Below, in pieces: positions 8,664 to 16,851 of a DNA stretch of 64,000 nt (position 1 is the stretch's first letter; each line of letters opens with the position of its first letter). The notes under the pieces are model-generated. The model was not told the origin of the DNA and did no database searches. It saw nothing but the letters and a program-made list of their open reading frames with translations. The stretch is from CAZPRW01 sp964577805 (GTDB lineage Bacteria > Verrucomicrobiota > Verrucomicrobiia > Opitutales > JAIRKQ01): NCBI GenBank assembly GCA_964577805.1, contig CAZOAG010000002.1, positions 124,001 through 188,000 on the forward strand, written 5' to 3'. The translations under genes were made by a program, and so were the position numbers.

Positions 8664-8924
8664 TCAAGCTGCAGCCAATGATTTGCGTGCGCGCTTGATT
8701 AATGTTTTAACTGTGTCTGTTGGCTGTGCTCCGACACTGACCCAATATTCTGCACGATCCATTAATAATGTCAATTCTGGTGCTTTTCCACGTGCATTAG
8801 GGTCGTAATTTCCTATTGCCTCGACAAATTTTCCATCGCGACGGCTGGTGCTTTCAGCAACAACAATCTTGTAAACAGGACGATTTCTGTTTCCACGTCT
8901 TTGTAATCTAATTCTTAATGACAT
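8664..8924 (-). CDS. rpsP: 30S ribosomal protein S16
   Basis: This 86-residue protein begins MSLRIRLQRRGNRNRP and contains YKIVVAESTSRRDGKFVE and IGNYDP, the classic bS16 sequence. S16 is an early-binding protein of the small ribosomal subunit. It is the first gene of the minus-strand operon rpsP-trmD-rplS-gltX. No strong Shine-Dalgarno is seen upstream of the ATG. Confidence 0.97.
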   Translation of the reverse strand: MSLRIRLQRRGNRNRPVYKIVVAESTSRRDGKFVEAIGNYDPNARGKAPELTLLMDRAEYWVSVGAQPTDTVKTLIKRARKSLAAA

Positions 8925-9034
8925 ATACTACCAATTGTAATGGAAACAAAAACGAATCATAACCCTTGTCAAGGATTGTTTACATCGAAGGTAGTTTTTA
9001 TATGCGATATTCCATATTTGTTTAATCGTGCATA

Positions 9035-9472
9035 TCAGTTGATTTGATTGGTCGCTATATGGAGATTTGTATAACCAGCAAATTTAGCAATTTCGCAAAT
9101 TTTTAATACCACTTGCAGTGGTACGGAACGATCGCAGCGCACTAATAAACTAATAGAACTTGACGGGTGAATATTGTTGGTATGCAAAAATTCTACCAAA
9201 TTATCGTATAAACTTTCCAATGTTAATATTTGGCCTTCAAATATGATAAAATTTGATGATTGAACAGTGATTATCCCTGTTGTTGTGATTGAGGTTGCAT
9301 TTGTTGCAAATGGTAATTTGATCGTTATTCCAGCTGGTAATATTAATTTAGTATTGATCGAAAGGAACGAAACAAAAATTAAAACCAAGCATAGTATAGG
9401 AAAAACGTCAATTGTAGAATTTGGATGCCTCAACCGTACGTTTTTAGCAAAGTTTAAATTATTTAACCACAT
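9035..9472 (-). CDS. exbD: ExbD/TolR family biopolymer transport protein
   Basis: A 145-residue protein with one N-terminal transmembrane helix (about residues 22-42) beginning TIDVFPILCLVL, which places an Asp at the entry of the helix as in ExbD/TolR. A periplasmic domain of about 100 residues follows, ending with the typical VRCDRSVPLQVVLKICE stretch. With ExbB it would convert proton motive force to work at the outer membrane. It starts inside the exbB 3' end (14-bp overlap). No TonB, TolA or receptor gene is nearby, so ExbD versus TolR cannot be settled. Confidence 0.8.
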   Translation of the reverse strand: MWLNNLNFAKNVRLRHPNSTIDVFPILCLVLIFVSFLSINTKLILPAGITIKLPFATNATSITTTGIITVQSSNFIIFEGQILTLESLYDNLVEFLHTNNIHPSSSISLLVRCDRSVPLQVVLKICEIAKFAGYTNLHIATNQIN

Positions 9473-10100
9473 GATTGTTTCTTTCGGTGTGAGTTAATTG
9501 TTCCATGACAGCATTGCAGCTCCATTCCATATCATTGATCAAACGTCGTATTCTGCCATATAGAAAATTATACATGAGAGCGCCAAGTACATTCACAGAT
9601 AGTCCGAATATCGCTATTGCTATTGCAGTTTGGAGGCATTGTAATGCATGTGTTGCATCCAAATAAATATGTTGATGTTGAACATATGATAGTGTTTTCC
9701 CTAACGATTGTAATATTGCTATAAAGCTGATTATAGGTGCTAATTTTGCGATTAATCGTATAGACCCAACGCGTTTCTCTAGCAATGGTATTTGAATTGC
9801 TGCTTCTTCAGAAATTACACATTTTAAAGTTTCTATATCGTCAGTTCTGTGCACCAGTATTGTTTTTATAATTGCTGGGACGCAACCTGATGTAGTTTCG
9901 CAGATTTTTATCGCTTCAGAATGACGTCTATTGTTTATTAATACGATAATTCCATCAACAAATTGTTGTATTCGTATCTTGCTGCTGTGCAAAAATAATG
10001 TTCGCTCAATGGAATACATCATCATAAGGAAGAATAGCAATGATAACAAACATATTGGAATGTTGGTAGATTCTACGATGCGATGAAAAAAAATATCCAC
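9459..10100 (-). CDS. exbB: MotA/TolQ/ExbB proton channel family protein
   Basis: This 213-residue protein has three hydrophobic segments (about residues 14-32, 115-140 and 155-180) in the ExbB/TolQ arrangement. The cytoplasmic part between helices one and two includes an RVGSIRLIAKLAPIISF stretch equivalent to the conserved L..IA..AP.LG.LG region. The canonical GTV(W) after this region is replaced by FIAILQSL, so it is divergent. It forms a two-gene unit with exbD. It is ExbB-like by position and topology; exact role is uncertain. Confidence 0.75.
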   Translation of the reverse strand: MDIFFHRIVESTNIPICLLSLLFFLMMMYSIERTLFLHSSKIRIQQFVDGIIVLINNRRHSEAIKICETTSGCVPAIIKTILVHRTDDIETLKCVISEEAAIQIPLLEKRVGSIRLIAKLAPIISFIAILQSLGKTLSYVQHQHIYLDATHALQCLQTAIAIAIFGLSVNVLGALMYNFLYGRIRRLINDMEWSCNAVMEQLTHTERNNHVVK

Positions 10101-10155
10101 GCCGGTTTATACAAAGACGGTCATGAAAAATTTCAAATGAAATTTAAGAAAAACA

Positions 10156-10230
<75 letters not shown>

Positions 10231-10291
10231 ATGCCAACTGTGCTCAACGCAAGCAAATATAACATGCTTTTCAAGCGAAAAGTGTTCGTAT

Positions 10292-10942
10292 TTACAAATT
10301 TTCCTGTGTTGATTCTAACGTTGTGCCAGCAGACAACCTTATTGCTGACATAGCATCATTTGGAAAGTTTAACATTTCTACATGTTTTAAAAATGCTACT
10401 AATGATTGTTCATCGTTGCCTGATTGTAACATAGCAGCGAGATAATAAGCCGCGCATGATCGAAGTGCTACATCTGCTGTTTTATCATCGACAATTGTTG
10501 TCAATATTTTCTTTGCTTCATCTGGTTTTTGAGATTGATATAGTGATAATCCCTGTCCGATCTGTGCACGATGTTGTAGTATTGTATGTTTCAGTGCGCG
10601 ATATGCTGATGTGTAATAGTTATATGCATTTTGGAAATCATCTTGTGAAAACGATTTGTCGGCGATAGTTAACGCTGTCATTCCTGCTAATATTGATGAT
10701 GGATATTTTTTTATAAATGATATGCGGTCATCATCTGTCATTATCGCAGCATATGATTTTTGTATTTTTTGAGCATGTTGTGATCTAAATAGTGTAAATA
10801 GTATGAAAAACAATATGCAACATCCAATAGCAGAAAGAGTTATAGCCAGTTTGCGTAAATTTTTATGAAAAAACAACCACAATTTATCGCCAACGTTGGC
10901 AGATTGAAAAGCTTCATCCATTTCACTGCTATTCTTTTTCAT
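10292..10942 (-). CDS. YfgM-like membrane-anchored tetratricopeptide protein
   Basis: This is a 216-residue protein from ATG 10940-10942. A cytoplasmic N-terminus of about 32 residues is followed by one transmembrane helix (about 33-55) and a helical TPR-like periplasmic region with repeats such as DDFQNAYNYYTSAYRAL and KPDEAKKIL. Architecture matches the YfgM/TPR_21 family, which links the Sec translocon to periplasmic chaperones. It is divergent from rsmE, with 55 bp between the chosen starts. Family assignment rests on topology and repeat pattern rather than on a unique motif. Confidence 0.6.
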   Translation of the reverse strand: MKKNSSEMDEAFQSANVGDKLWLFFHKNLRKLAITLSAIGCCILFFILFTLFRSQHAQKIQKSYAAIMTDDDRISFIKKYPSSILAGMTALTIADKSFSQDDFQNAYNYYTSAYRALKHTILQHRAQIGQGLSLYQSQKPDEAKKILTTIVDDKTADVALRSCAAYYLAAMLQSGNDEQSLVAFLKHVEMLNFPNDAMSAIRLSAGTTLESTQENL

Positions 10943-10997
10943 AATACATATTATTGAAATGACAGAAATATTTCGCAGGTACTTAGCAAACAAAATT

Positions 10998-11738
10998 ATG
11001 CAAAAATGCTATTATCATGGTATGTTGTCCGTCGGAAGTATTTTTTTGTCGGAAGAAGAAAGTCATCATTTGGTACATGTTGCTCGTATCAGGCATGATG
11101 AAAAAATTATGATACTAAATGGAAATGGGCAAATAGGACATGGTCGTTTTGTCAACTATTGTGATAAGGTCGCTATGGTTCAAATCGATGATACAGAAAT
11201 CGTAAATAGACCATCGATTGATATATCACTGTTGCAATCGGTGTTAGTAAATAATTGCAACGATCATATTGTAAGAGAAGCAACAGCGATAGGCGTTAAT
11301 AAAATTATTTTTTGTGAGACGCAACATTCAGAATGTCGATTGGCAAAGAAAATAGATTCTAAACTTGCTAGGTGGAACACAATAGCGATAGAATCGTGTA
11401 AACAATCTGGAAATCCCTTTTTGCCAGAAATTTTATATTTTAAATCATTAGATGATGTCGTTGTTTCAGATAATTCTATAAAGTTGTTTGGTGGGCTGAG
11501 TAAATATGCTATTCCAGTATTACATTCTCTTAAAAATGTTACCGATGAAAGTGAAATAGTTTTTGCAATTGGTCCTGAAGGAGATTTTTCATTTCCAGAA
11601 TACAGAAATTTGAGGAGTCGAGGGTTTATAGAATGTAGTTTAGGAAGCTCTGTCTTACGTTCTGAAACAGCAGCAATTTATGTAATGTCTGTATTGAGCA
11701 ACTGGCGATTCAATCGTTCCATAGCAATTGAGTCATAG
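10998..11738 (+). CDS. rsmE: 16S rRNA (uracil-1498-N3)-methyltransferase RsmE
   Basis: A 246-residue SPOUT-class methyltransferase. The C-terminal knot shows AIGPEGDFS and LGSSVLRSETAAI, the family's SAM-binding signatures, and the N-terminal PUA-like domain has SEEESHHLVHVARIR. It methylates U1498 in the decoding region of 16S rRNA. ATG 10998 gives the usual N-terminus; an in-frame ATG at 10959 is also possible. The gene converges on ispH, with 53 bp between the two stops. Confidence 0.92.
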   Translation: MQKCYYHGMLSVGSIFLSEEESHHLVHVARIRHDEKIMILNGNGQIGHGRFVNYCDKVAMVQIDDTEIVNRPSIDISLLQSVLVNNCNDHIVREATAIGVNKIIFCETQHSECRLAKKIDSKLARWNTIAIESCKQSGNPFLPEILYFKSLDDVVVSDNSIKLFGGLSKYAIPVLHSLKNVTDESEIVFAIGPEGDFSFPEYRNLRSRGFIECSLGSSVLRSETAAIYVMSVLSNWRFNRSIAIES

Positions 11739-11791
11739 TATGTATTTTCAGATTAAAAAACATAAATTAGTCTATTTTGTGAAATCATATT

Positions 11792-12646
11792 TCATGGAAT
11801 GTTTTCCAAAACATTGACTACTTTCTTTATGTCGTCATCATGTGTTGATGCTCCAGACATTACACCTAATGTATGAAATTTTGATATTGCAGAAATATCA
11901 ATGTCAATGTCGGATTCCACATGAAATGCTGGAATACCGTGCTCTATAACCTTTGTGACCAATACACAGGTGTTATTAGAATGTTTCCCTCCAACGATAA
12001 CAATAGCTTGTGCGCCTTGTTTGATTAAATCATCAATCGCAGATTGTCGTTTTTTAGATGATTGGCAGATGGAATTATATATTGTGATGTTTTGAAATTT
12101 TTGTCGTATAGCATCGGCCAATATATTGAAATGTTTTTCATCTATTGTCGATTGTGCTACGAATAAAATATTTCCATGAATCTTTGGTAATAGTGATATG
12201 TCATCAAGTGATGATATTACATGACATGAAGAATTGTTTGCTGCACTCATTAAAGCGATTACTTCAGGATGTTGTTCGTTTCCAACGATGATAATCGTGT
12301 CTTCATTTTGAGATGCTGATTCTATTGTTTTAATAATTTGTCTGACATGTGGGCATGTTCCATCTACAATTTTACAATTTTGATAATATAAATATCGTTG
12401 TCGGTCTTGAGGCAGGCCATGTGCACGTGTTATTATACAGTCTTCTGGTTGTATAGTTTTCAAATCATCATCTGATAATATTCTTATTCCTTGATTACAT
12501 AATGACTGTGTGATGGATTTATTATGTACGAGTTCCCCATCTGTAAATACATTGCCTGATGCTGTTTTTATCGCATTATGTACTAGTTGTAATGTTCTTC
12601 TGACGCCGCAACAAAATCCAACGCTATCAGACAGTAGTACTTTCAT
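11792..12646 (-). CDS. ispH: 4-hydroxy-3-methylbut-2-enyl diphosphate reductase IspH
   Basis: The last enzyme of the non-mevalonate (MEP) isoprenoid pathway, reducing HMBPP to IPP and DMAPP using a [4Fe-4S] cluster. The three cluster cysteines are visible in GFCCGVRR near the start, DGTCPHV near residue 88 and NSICQSS near residue 190. ITRAHG, GGKHSNNT and MSGASTHDD mark the substrate-binding loops. From ATG 12644-12646 it is 284 residues, a normal length. It converges on rsmE and is divergent from the Bat-like genes. Confidence 0.94.
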   Translation of the reverse strand: MKVLLSDSVGFCCGVRRTLQLVHNAIKTASGNVFTDGELVHNKSITQSLCNQGIRILSDDDLKTIQPEDCIITRAHGLPQDRQRYLYYQNCKIVDGTCPHVRQIIKTIESASQNEDTIIIVGNEQHPEVIALMSAANNSSCHVISSLDDISLLPKIHGNILFVAQSTIDEKHFNILADAIRQKFQNITIYNSICQSSKKRQSAIDDLIKQGAQAIVIVGGKHSNNTCVLVTKVIEHGIPAFHVESDIDIDISAISKFHTLGVMSGASTHDDDIKKVVNVLENIP

Positions 12647-12758
12647 ATTATTGTTGATACGCACAAAACATTTATTCAGCAATAAGATTTTGTCGGATGT
12701 ATATAAAATTCATTGCAAGGTGACATAACATTTTCATCCTGAGTGAGTTGGTTGTGTC

Positions 12759-13088
12759 GTGATTATAAGATTCGAGAATTGCTATTGTTTATTACTGTTA
12801 CTATTGTTACCAGTGATAGTTTTTGTAAAACGGAGATATGTTCCTATAGCAACATTTTTATGCCCTGGGGTATATTTAATAAAAAAAATCATTGGTCATG
12901 ATAAGACACGTCATCGTGATTGGCCATTTTATTGTCGATGTTTATCGATAATATTATTGATATTTTCGATTGCTGGTCCTGTTTGGGAAGATACCTTTTT
13001 TTTAGATGAATATTTTATGTTAGGGAGCATGTTATTGTTTTTGACAGATGTTTTTTTACAGGCGACAATATTTCATAGGATGCCGTAA
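12759..13088 (+). CDS. BatA-like membrane protein lacking the VWA domain
   Basis: This 109-residue protein resembles the two ends of BatA joined directly. The N-terminus (IRFENCYCLLLLLLLPVI, then VKRRYVP and a second helix ending SIAGPVW) looks like the aerotolerance N-terminal domain. The C-terminal segment (EYFMLGSMLLFLTDVFL ending HRMP) looks like the last membrane helix of BatA. The roughly 200-residue von Willebrand A domain normally between them is missing. Start is GTG 12759. It is followed after 3 bp by a similar shortened partner. Family assignment is by pattern only; it may be a decayed gene that still has an intact frame. Confidence 0.45.
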   Translation: MIIRFENCYCLLLLLLLPVIVFVKRRYVPIATFLCPGVYLIKKIIGHDKTRHRDWPFYCRCLSIILLIFSIAGPVWEDTFFLDEYFMLGSMLLFLTDVFLQATIFHRMP

Positions 13089-13091
13089 TTT

Positions 13092-13409
13092 ATGACTATA
13101 TTTTTTCAAAAAAATATTTTTTTTAGTATTTTTACAGTAGTTTCTATAATTGTTTTATGTGCATATTTGCGGCGATATCGAACATTGCATAAGATGAAAA
13201 ACATGGTAAGTCATGTGGGTTGTGGGATGTTATTGTTTCGATTCAGTCCACTTAAATTTTACATAAAAATAATATTACAAGTATTGATAGGTGTGCTTTA
13301 TGTTCTTTTATTAAAACACAATGATGTTTGTTCAACGAACACATTATGCCTTGCTGCAGCTATTTTAATATTTTTAATATGTGAACCATTATTGTCTGTC
13401 AAAAAATAG
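13092..13409 (+). CDS. BatB-like membrane protein lacking the VWA domain
   Basis: A 105-residue protein with an N-terminal helix (residues 10-27), the basic stretch YLRRYRTLHKMKNMVSH, a second helix (about 57-75), and a C-terminal helix ending LICEPLLSVKK. BatB proteins have the same order (helix, RRR-AL region, helix, then VWA domain, then a helix ending EPLL plus basic residues), but here the VWA domain is absent. It lies 3 bp after the BatA-like gene and 95 bp before the PilM-like gene. Function, if any, is unknown. Confidence 0.42.
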   Translation: MTIFFQKNIFFSIFTVVSIIVLCAYLRRYRTLHKMKNMVSHVGCGMLLFRFSPLKFYIKIILQVLIGVLYVLLLKHNDVCSTNTLCLAAAILIFLICEPLLSVKK

Positions 13410-13504
13410 TAATGGTTGAAAATGCTATTTTTGTTTGGATTTATTGTGTTGAGAAAATGAAGTCTTGCAAAAGAAAATGATCAATGTAGGATGCCGGTTT
13501 GGTA

Positions 13505-15100
13505 ATGTCGGAACATGTTATAATGCGATGTGGTGCGGATACGATTTCCGTAGCGAAAGTTACGCGAGATTGCATCATTACTGATGCATCGTTTTATAGT
13601 ATTACAGACAATCCAGTCGGTGTTGATGATGCAGCAGAATGGTTAAAATTGTTTGCACAAGCAGTAAATAAAATTCCCAAAAATATTCGTCGTTCTATAT
13701 CATTTGTCATCCCTCCAAATAAATATACTGTAATTAGTTATATTAACATTCCTGATGTAACTGATAAAAGTAAAAAAGAGGCATTTCAATTTGAATGTGA
13801 TGGATTGCTTCCTGGTGGAAATGATGAATGGAATTGGGATATTTATCAACCATTTGATGGTAGCAATTATGCATATGTTTTTGGTATTAGAAATTTGTTT
13901 GCGGAACAATTTGTCGATATTTTATTAAGGAATAAAATTCAATTTAAATACATTTATCCAGAGGTATTACTTAACAATATTGCAGTTAAACAATGTTTGA
14001 ATATTGCTGGTTCTGTAATTGTCGCAAATCTTGGCAGTCAGACATCGGTTTTATCATGTTTAAGCCCTTTTGCGGAATATTTGCGAAGTATCCCAATGTC
14101 GGCATCTGATTTAACAAGAACAATAGCGGATGCACAGAAGATATCTGTTGAACAATCTGTACGGTTGCAAGAGGAATTTTTTGGTGGTACAGAAAATGAT
14201 AATAGTGCTCTGATGGCCTATTATACCAAACAATTTATTCAACGATTGAATCAAGAGATCAAACGTTCTGAATTGTTTTATTGTAGGACATTCCAGCAGG
14301 CGCCGGTGTCTACTATTATTTTGACTGGTAAAGCCAGAAAATTATGTCCTCATTTCAGGAATGATGATAATATAAGTGTTATAGATGTTTCTGAGATGTC
14401 ATCACGGTATATTGCCATTTCTGATGCTGATAAATCAGAACAAATAAAGGATGATATTTGCAGTTTTGTTGGTGCAGCATATTGTATAAGTAACAAAAAG
14501 ACGAATTTTTTGAATAGTTTGGTGTCGAATTTTGTTAATCAATCAGAGTTTCAGCGACAAAACATAGGGTATTTATTATTGGCCGTTGCAGTTACATTGG
14601 TTGAATTGACTGTCCTAAAAATATGTTCTAAAGATGTGCTTGCATTAGAGGTCGAAAAGGAAGCTTTGTCAGCAAAATTGGTTGAAATGAATACAGACAG
14701 TATACGGTTTCGAGAGGCCAGTGATGCTGCTAAAAAATATCATCAATTTATTGATGGTGTAGAGATGTCATTTGATTCCCAGGCAGAATGGTCAAAATTA
14801 TTGCATGTTTTGCAGTCACAGATGGAATCATTGAAGACAGCATGGATAGATTCCATGGAATGGAATGATGATAAAGTTGGTAACGGAAGACAATGCATTC
14901 ATTTTGTTATGAAACAATGGATGGAAGATTCTGGGCGACAAAAGGAATATTATGATCGTTTAGAAAGGTTTATCGAAAAATTGTCAAATAACGACATGGT
15001 AGATCATGTTGAAAATCTGTCGATTGATGATGATGGAAATATTGTTTCATTATCATTTGATACTATATTGCGTACGACAGCGAAGATGGTGATGTTATGA
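13505..15100 (+). CDS. PilM/PilN-like type IV pilus assembly protein (Amuc_1101 type)
   Basis: This 531-residue protein has an actin-like PilM region (about residues 1-345) with the expected order of segments, including VIPPNKYTVISYINIP, IVANLGSQTSVL and ILTGKARKL. One transmembrane helix follows near 355-372, then a coiled stretch and a PilN-like periplasmic domain. This fused layout occurs in verrucomicrobial pilus-like clusters such as Amuc_1101. The protein would link a cytoplasmic platform to a periplasmic partner encoded by the next gene, which it overlaps by 4 bp. ATG 13505 is preferred to TTG 13499. No secretin or pilin is present in the window. Confidence 0.7.
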   Translation: MSEHVIMRCGADTISVAKVTRDCIITDASFYSITDNPVGVDDAAEWLKLFAQAVNKIPKNIRRSISFVIPPNKYTVISYINIPDVTDKSKKEAFQFECDGLLPGGNDEWNWDIYQPFDGSNYAYVFGIRNLFAEQFVDILLRNKIQFKYIYPEVLLNNIAVKQCLNIAGSVIVANLGSQTSVLSCLSPFAEYLRSIPMSASDLTRTIADAQKISVEQSVRLQEEFFGGTENDNSALMAYYTKQFIQRLNQEIKRSELFYCRTFQQAPVSTIILTGKARKLCPHFRNDDNISVIDVSEMSSRYIAISDADKSEQIKDDICSFVGAAYCISNKKTNFLNSLVSNFVNQSEFQRQNIGYLLLAVAVTLVELTVLKICSKDVLALEVEKEALSAKLVEMNTDSIRFREASDAAKKYHQFIDGVEMSFDSQAEWSKLLHVLQSQMESLKTAWIDSMEWNDDKVGNGRQCIHFVMKQWMEDSGRQKEYYDRLERFIEKLSNNDMVDHVENLSIDDDGNIVSLSFDTILRTTAKMVML

Positions 15101-16002
15101 AAAGAATATTTTTAAAGCGCCATATTTTCTTTTTTGTCACGCTTGTTTTTTTGATCGTTGGACAGATCATGCTTATTGGTCGTTGTTTGCGGATGTACGA
15201 ACGTAAGGTAATCGTCCGTACTGATGTAGAGTCATTGTCGAAAAATGTAAAATTAAAAGCCAAATCGTTGCCAGCAAAGCATATTGATATTGAACACAAA
15301 TTTCAACAATCAATACAGTCATATAAAAAATTTGTAGAAGAAGCATGGCCAATCATGACTCAGCGACAGATTGCAGAAGAAAGACATCCTGCCCCTGCGA
15401 ATCATGTTGCATTATTTTTTGAAATTTCAGATTATTTGAATTGGGCGAAGGATTCATGTGATGCCTTTGGAGTTGAGTATGATGTAAATTGTACATTCGG
15501 CTTTAAGGATGTTTTTGAAAAGAATGCACATCCATTGATTAGTGAAATTTCTGATCTTCACCGCCAGAAAGAGCATTTGAGTGTATTGCTGTCATATTTG
15601 TTTGAATCAAAAGCATCATATTTAAAGATTTTATCGATAGAACGTGGTGATTATAGTGCGACGTATTTCAGAAAAAATGATGTTTTTGATAATAAAATGC
15701 GAACAAATGGCATGATTCCATCGCATATTTATAAGATACGGTATGTTGGATTTACTACGATATTACGTAATTTTATGCAGAATTTATATAATAATGATGT
15801 TCCAGTGATTTTTCGTAGTATAGTAATACATCCGAATTATTCTGTCAAGCTGACGAAGAACCAGCCGGATCAAGTGTTAGAATGTTTGCCATCTACGATG
15901 ACATTGATCGTTGAAGTTCTTGACGTTCCATATAATTTCATATCACCGAAACAACCGAATGCATCATTGATTCGGAAGATGAAATACATGTCATTGCCAT
16001 GA
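15097..16002 (+). CDS. Amuc_1100-family pilus-like inner-membrane protein
   Basis: This 301-residue protein has a single N-terminal membrane anchor (about residues 9-28) followed by a coiled region and a ferredoxin-like periplasmic part, in PilO style. Length, topology and place directly after a PilM/N protein match Amuc_1100 of Akkermansia (317 residues) and its verrucomicrobial relatives. A PilQ-type secretin usually follows in such clusters; here tRNA genes follow instead. Role is inferred from family and context; sequence similarity was judged by eye. Confidence 0.62.
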   Translation: MKRIFLKRHIFFFVTLVFLIVGQIMLIGRCLRMYERKVIVRTDVESLSKNVKLKAKSLPAKHIDIEHKFQQSIQSYKKFVEEAWPIMTQRQIAEERHPAPANHVALFFEISDYLNWAKDSCDAFGVEYDVNCTFGFKDVFEKNAHPLISEISDLHRQKEHLSVLLSYLFESKASYLKILSIERGDYSATYFRKNDVFDNKMRTNGMIPSHIYKIRYVGFTTILRNFMQNLYNNDVPVIFRSIVIHPNYSVKLTKNQPDQVLECLPSTMTLIVEVLDVPYNFISPKQPNASLIRKMKYMSLP

Positions 16003-16193
16003 CAATGGTTGTTGTGATGTATGTCTGTGGTTTTTAATTGAGTTGCATCATTTTATAGCTAGGTCGCTGATTGCATCATTGATGTTCCAGAATTGATATA
16101 TTGCTTTGGTACGGAGCCCATCATGAATTATTATTGCACATGTTTGTTGTTGATGTTTTCCTTTTTAGAATTATATAATTCGCAACAAGTCGC

Positions 16194-16222
16194 TTGACAA
16201 TGGTCATTAGTTATGCTTGATA
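16194..16222 (+). promoter_or_regulatory. Promoter of tRNA-Met
   Basis: TTGACA at 16194-16199, a 17-base spacer, and TTGATA at 16217-16222; the tRNA begins 13 bases later. The same hexamers, spacer and distance precede the next tRNA, which supports both as real promoters. Confidence 0.7.
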
Positions 16223-16235
16223 CGGTAATGTACTT

Positions 16236-16310
<75 letters not shown>

Positions 16311-16367
16311 TTTCATGGTTTTTTATAAAATATGTTGTTCTTTCGATGAAATTTTTGTCAATTGTGA

Positions 16368-16396
16368 TTGACATCTTTCGATGTATTTTATTGATA
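16368..16396 (+). promoter_or_regulatory. Promoter of tRNA-Asn
   Basis: TTGACA at 16368-16373, a 17-base spacer, and TTGATA at 16391-16396, 13 bases before the tRNA. This matches the promoter of the upstream tRNA exactly in hexamers and spacing although the spacers differ. Confidence 0.7.
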
Positions 16397-16408
16397 GTAT
16401 TTACTGAT

Positions 16409-16483
<75 letters not shown>

Positions 16484-16851
16484 TTAGGTTTGCAGGCATG
16501 TTTTAATTTCTTTCTTGGAAGATTTCTTATAATTTGATGTTTGATCGTCTGTAAATCTTTGTTTTTTTTGCGTAAAAATGCTGAAATGTTTGTTGCTCTA
16601 ATTTTCGTTGTTTGTTTCAAAAATTCAAGTTGCAGTTGTTTTTGACGAATTGTGTTAAATGCGTTGTAATCATAAAAAATGCGATGAACAAAAGCAATGA
16701 TGCCTCATGCTTTAGACTAAAATTTTGTGCTGCATTATCGAGCATTGCTGTGTTTAAAATCTAAAACGATGTGCGTTTAAAAATTATTCTTGACTGCTTT
16801 TTCTATACCAATCATAAACGCACTTTGCTAATTAAAAATATAGGAGATGCA
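16484..16851. other. Intergenic region before the repeat-bearing effector candidate
   Basis: About 370 bp without a supported gene. A strong Shine-Dalgarno (AGGAG) sits just before the ATG at 16852. Nothing else is recognised. Confidence 0.6.
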
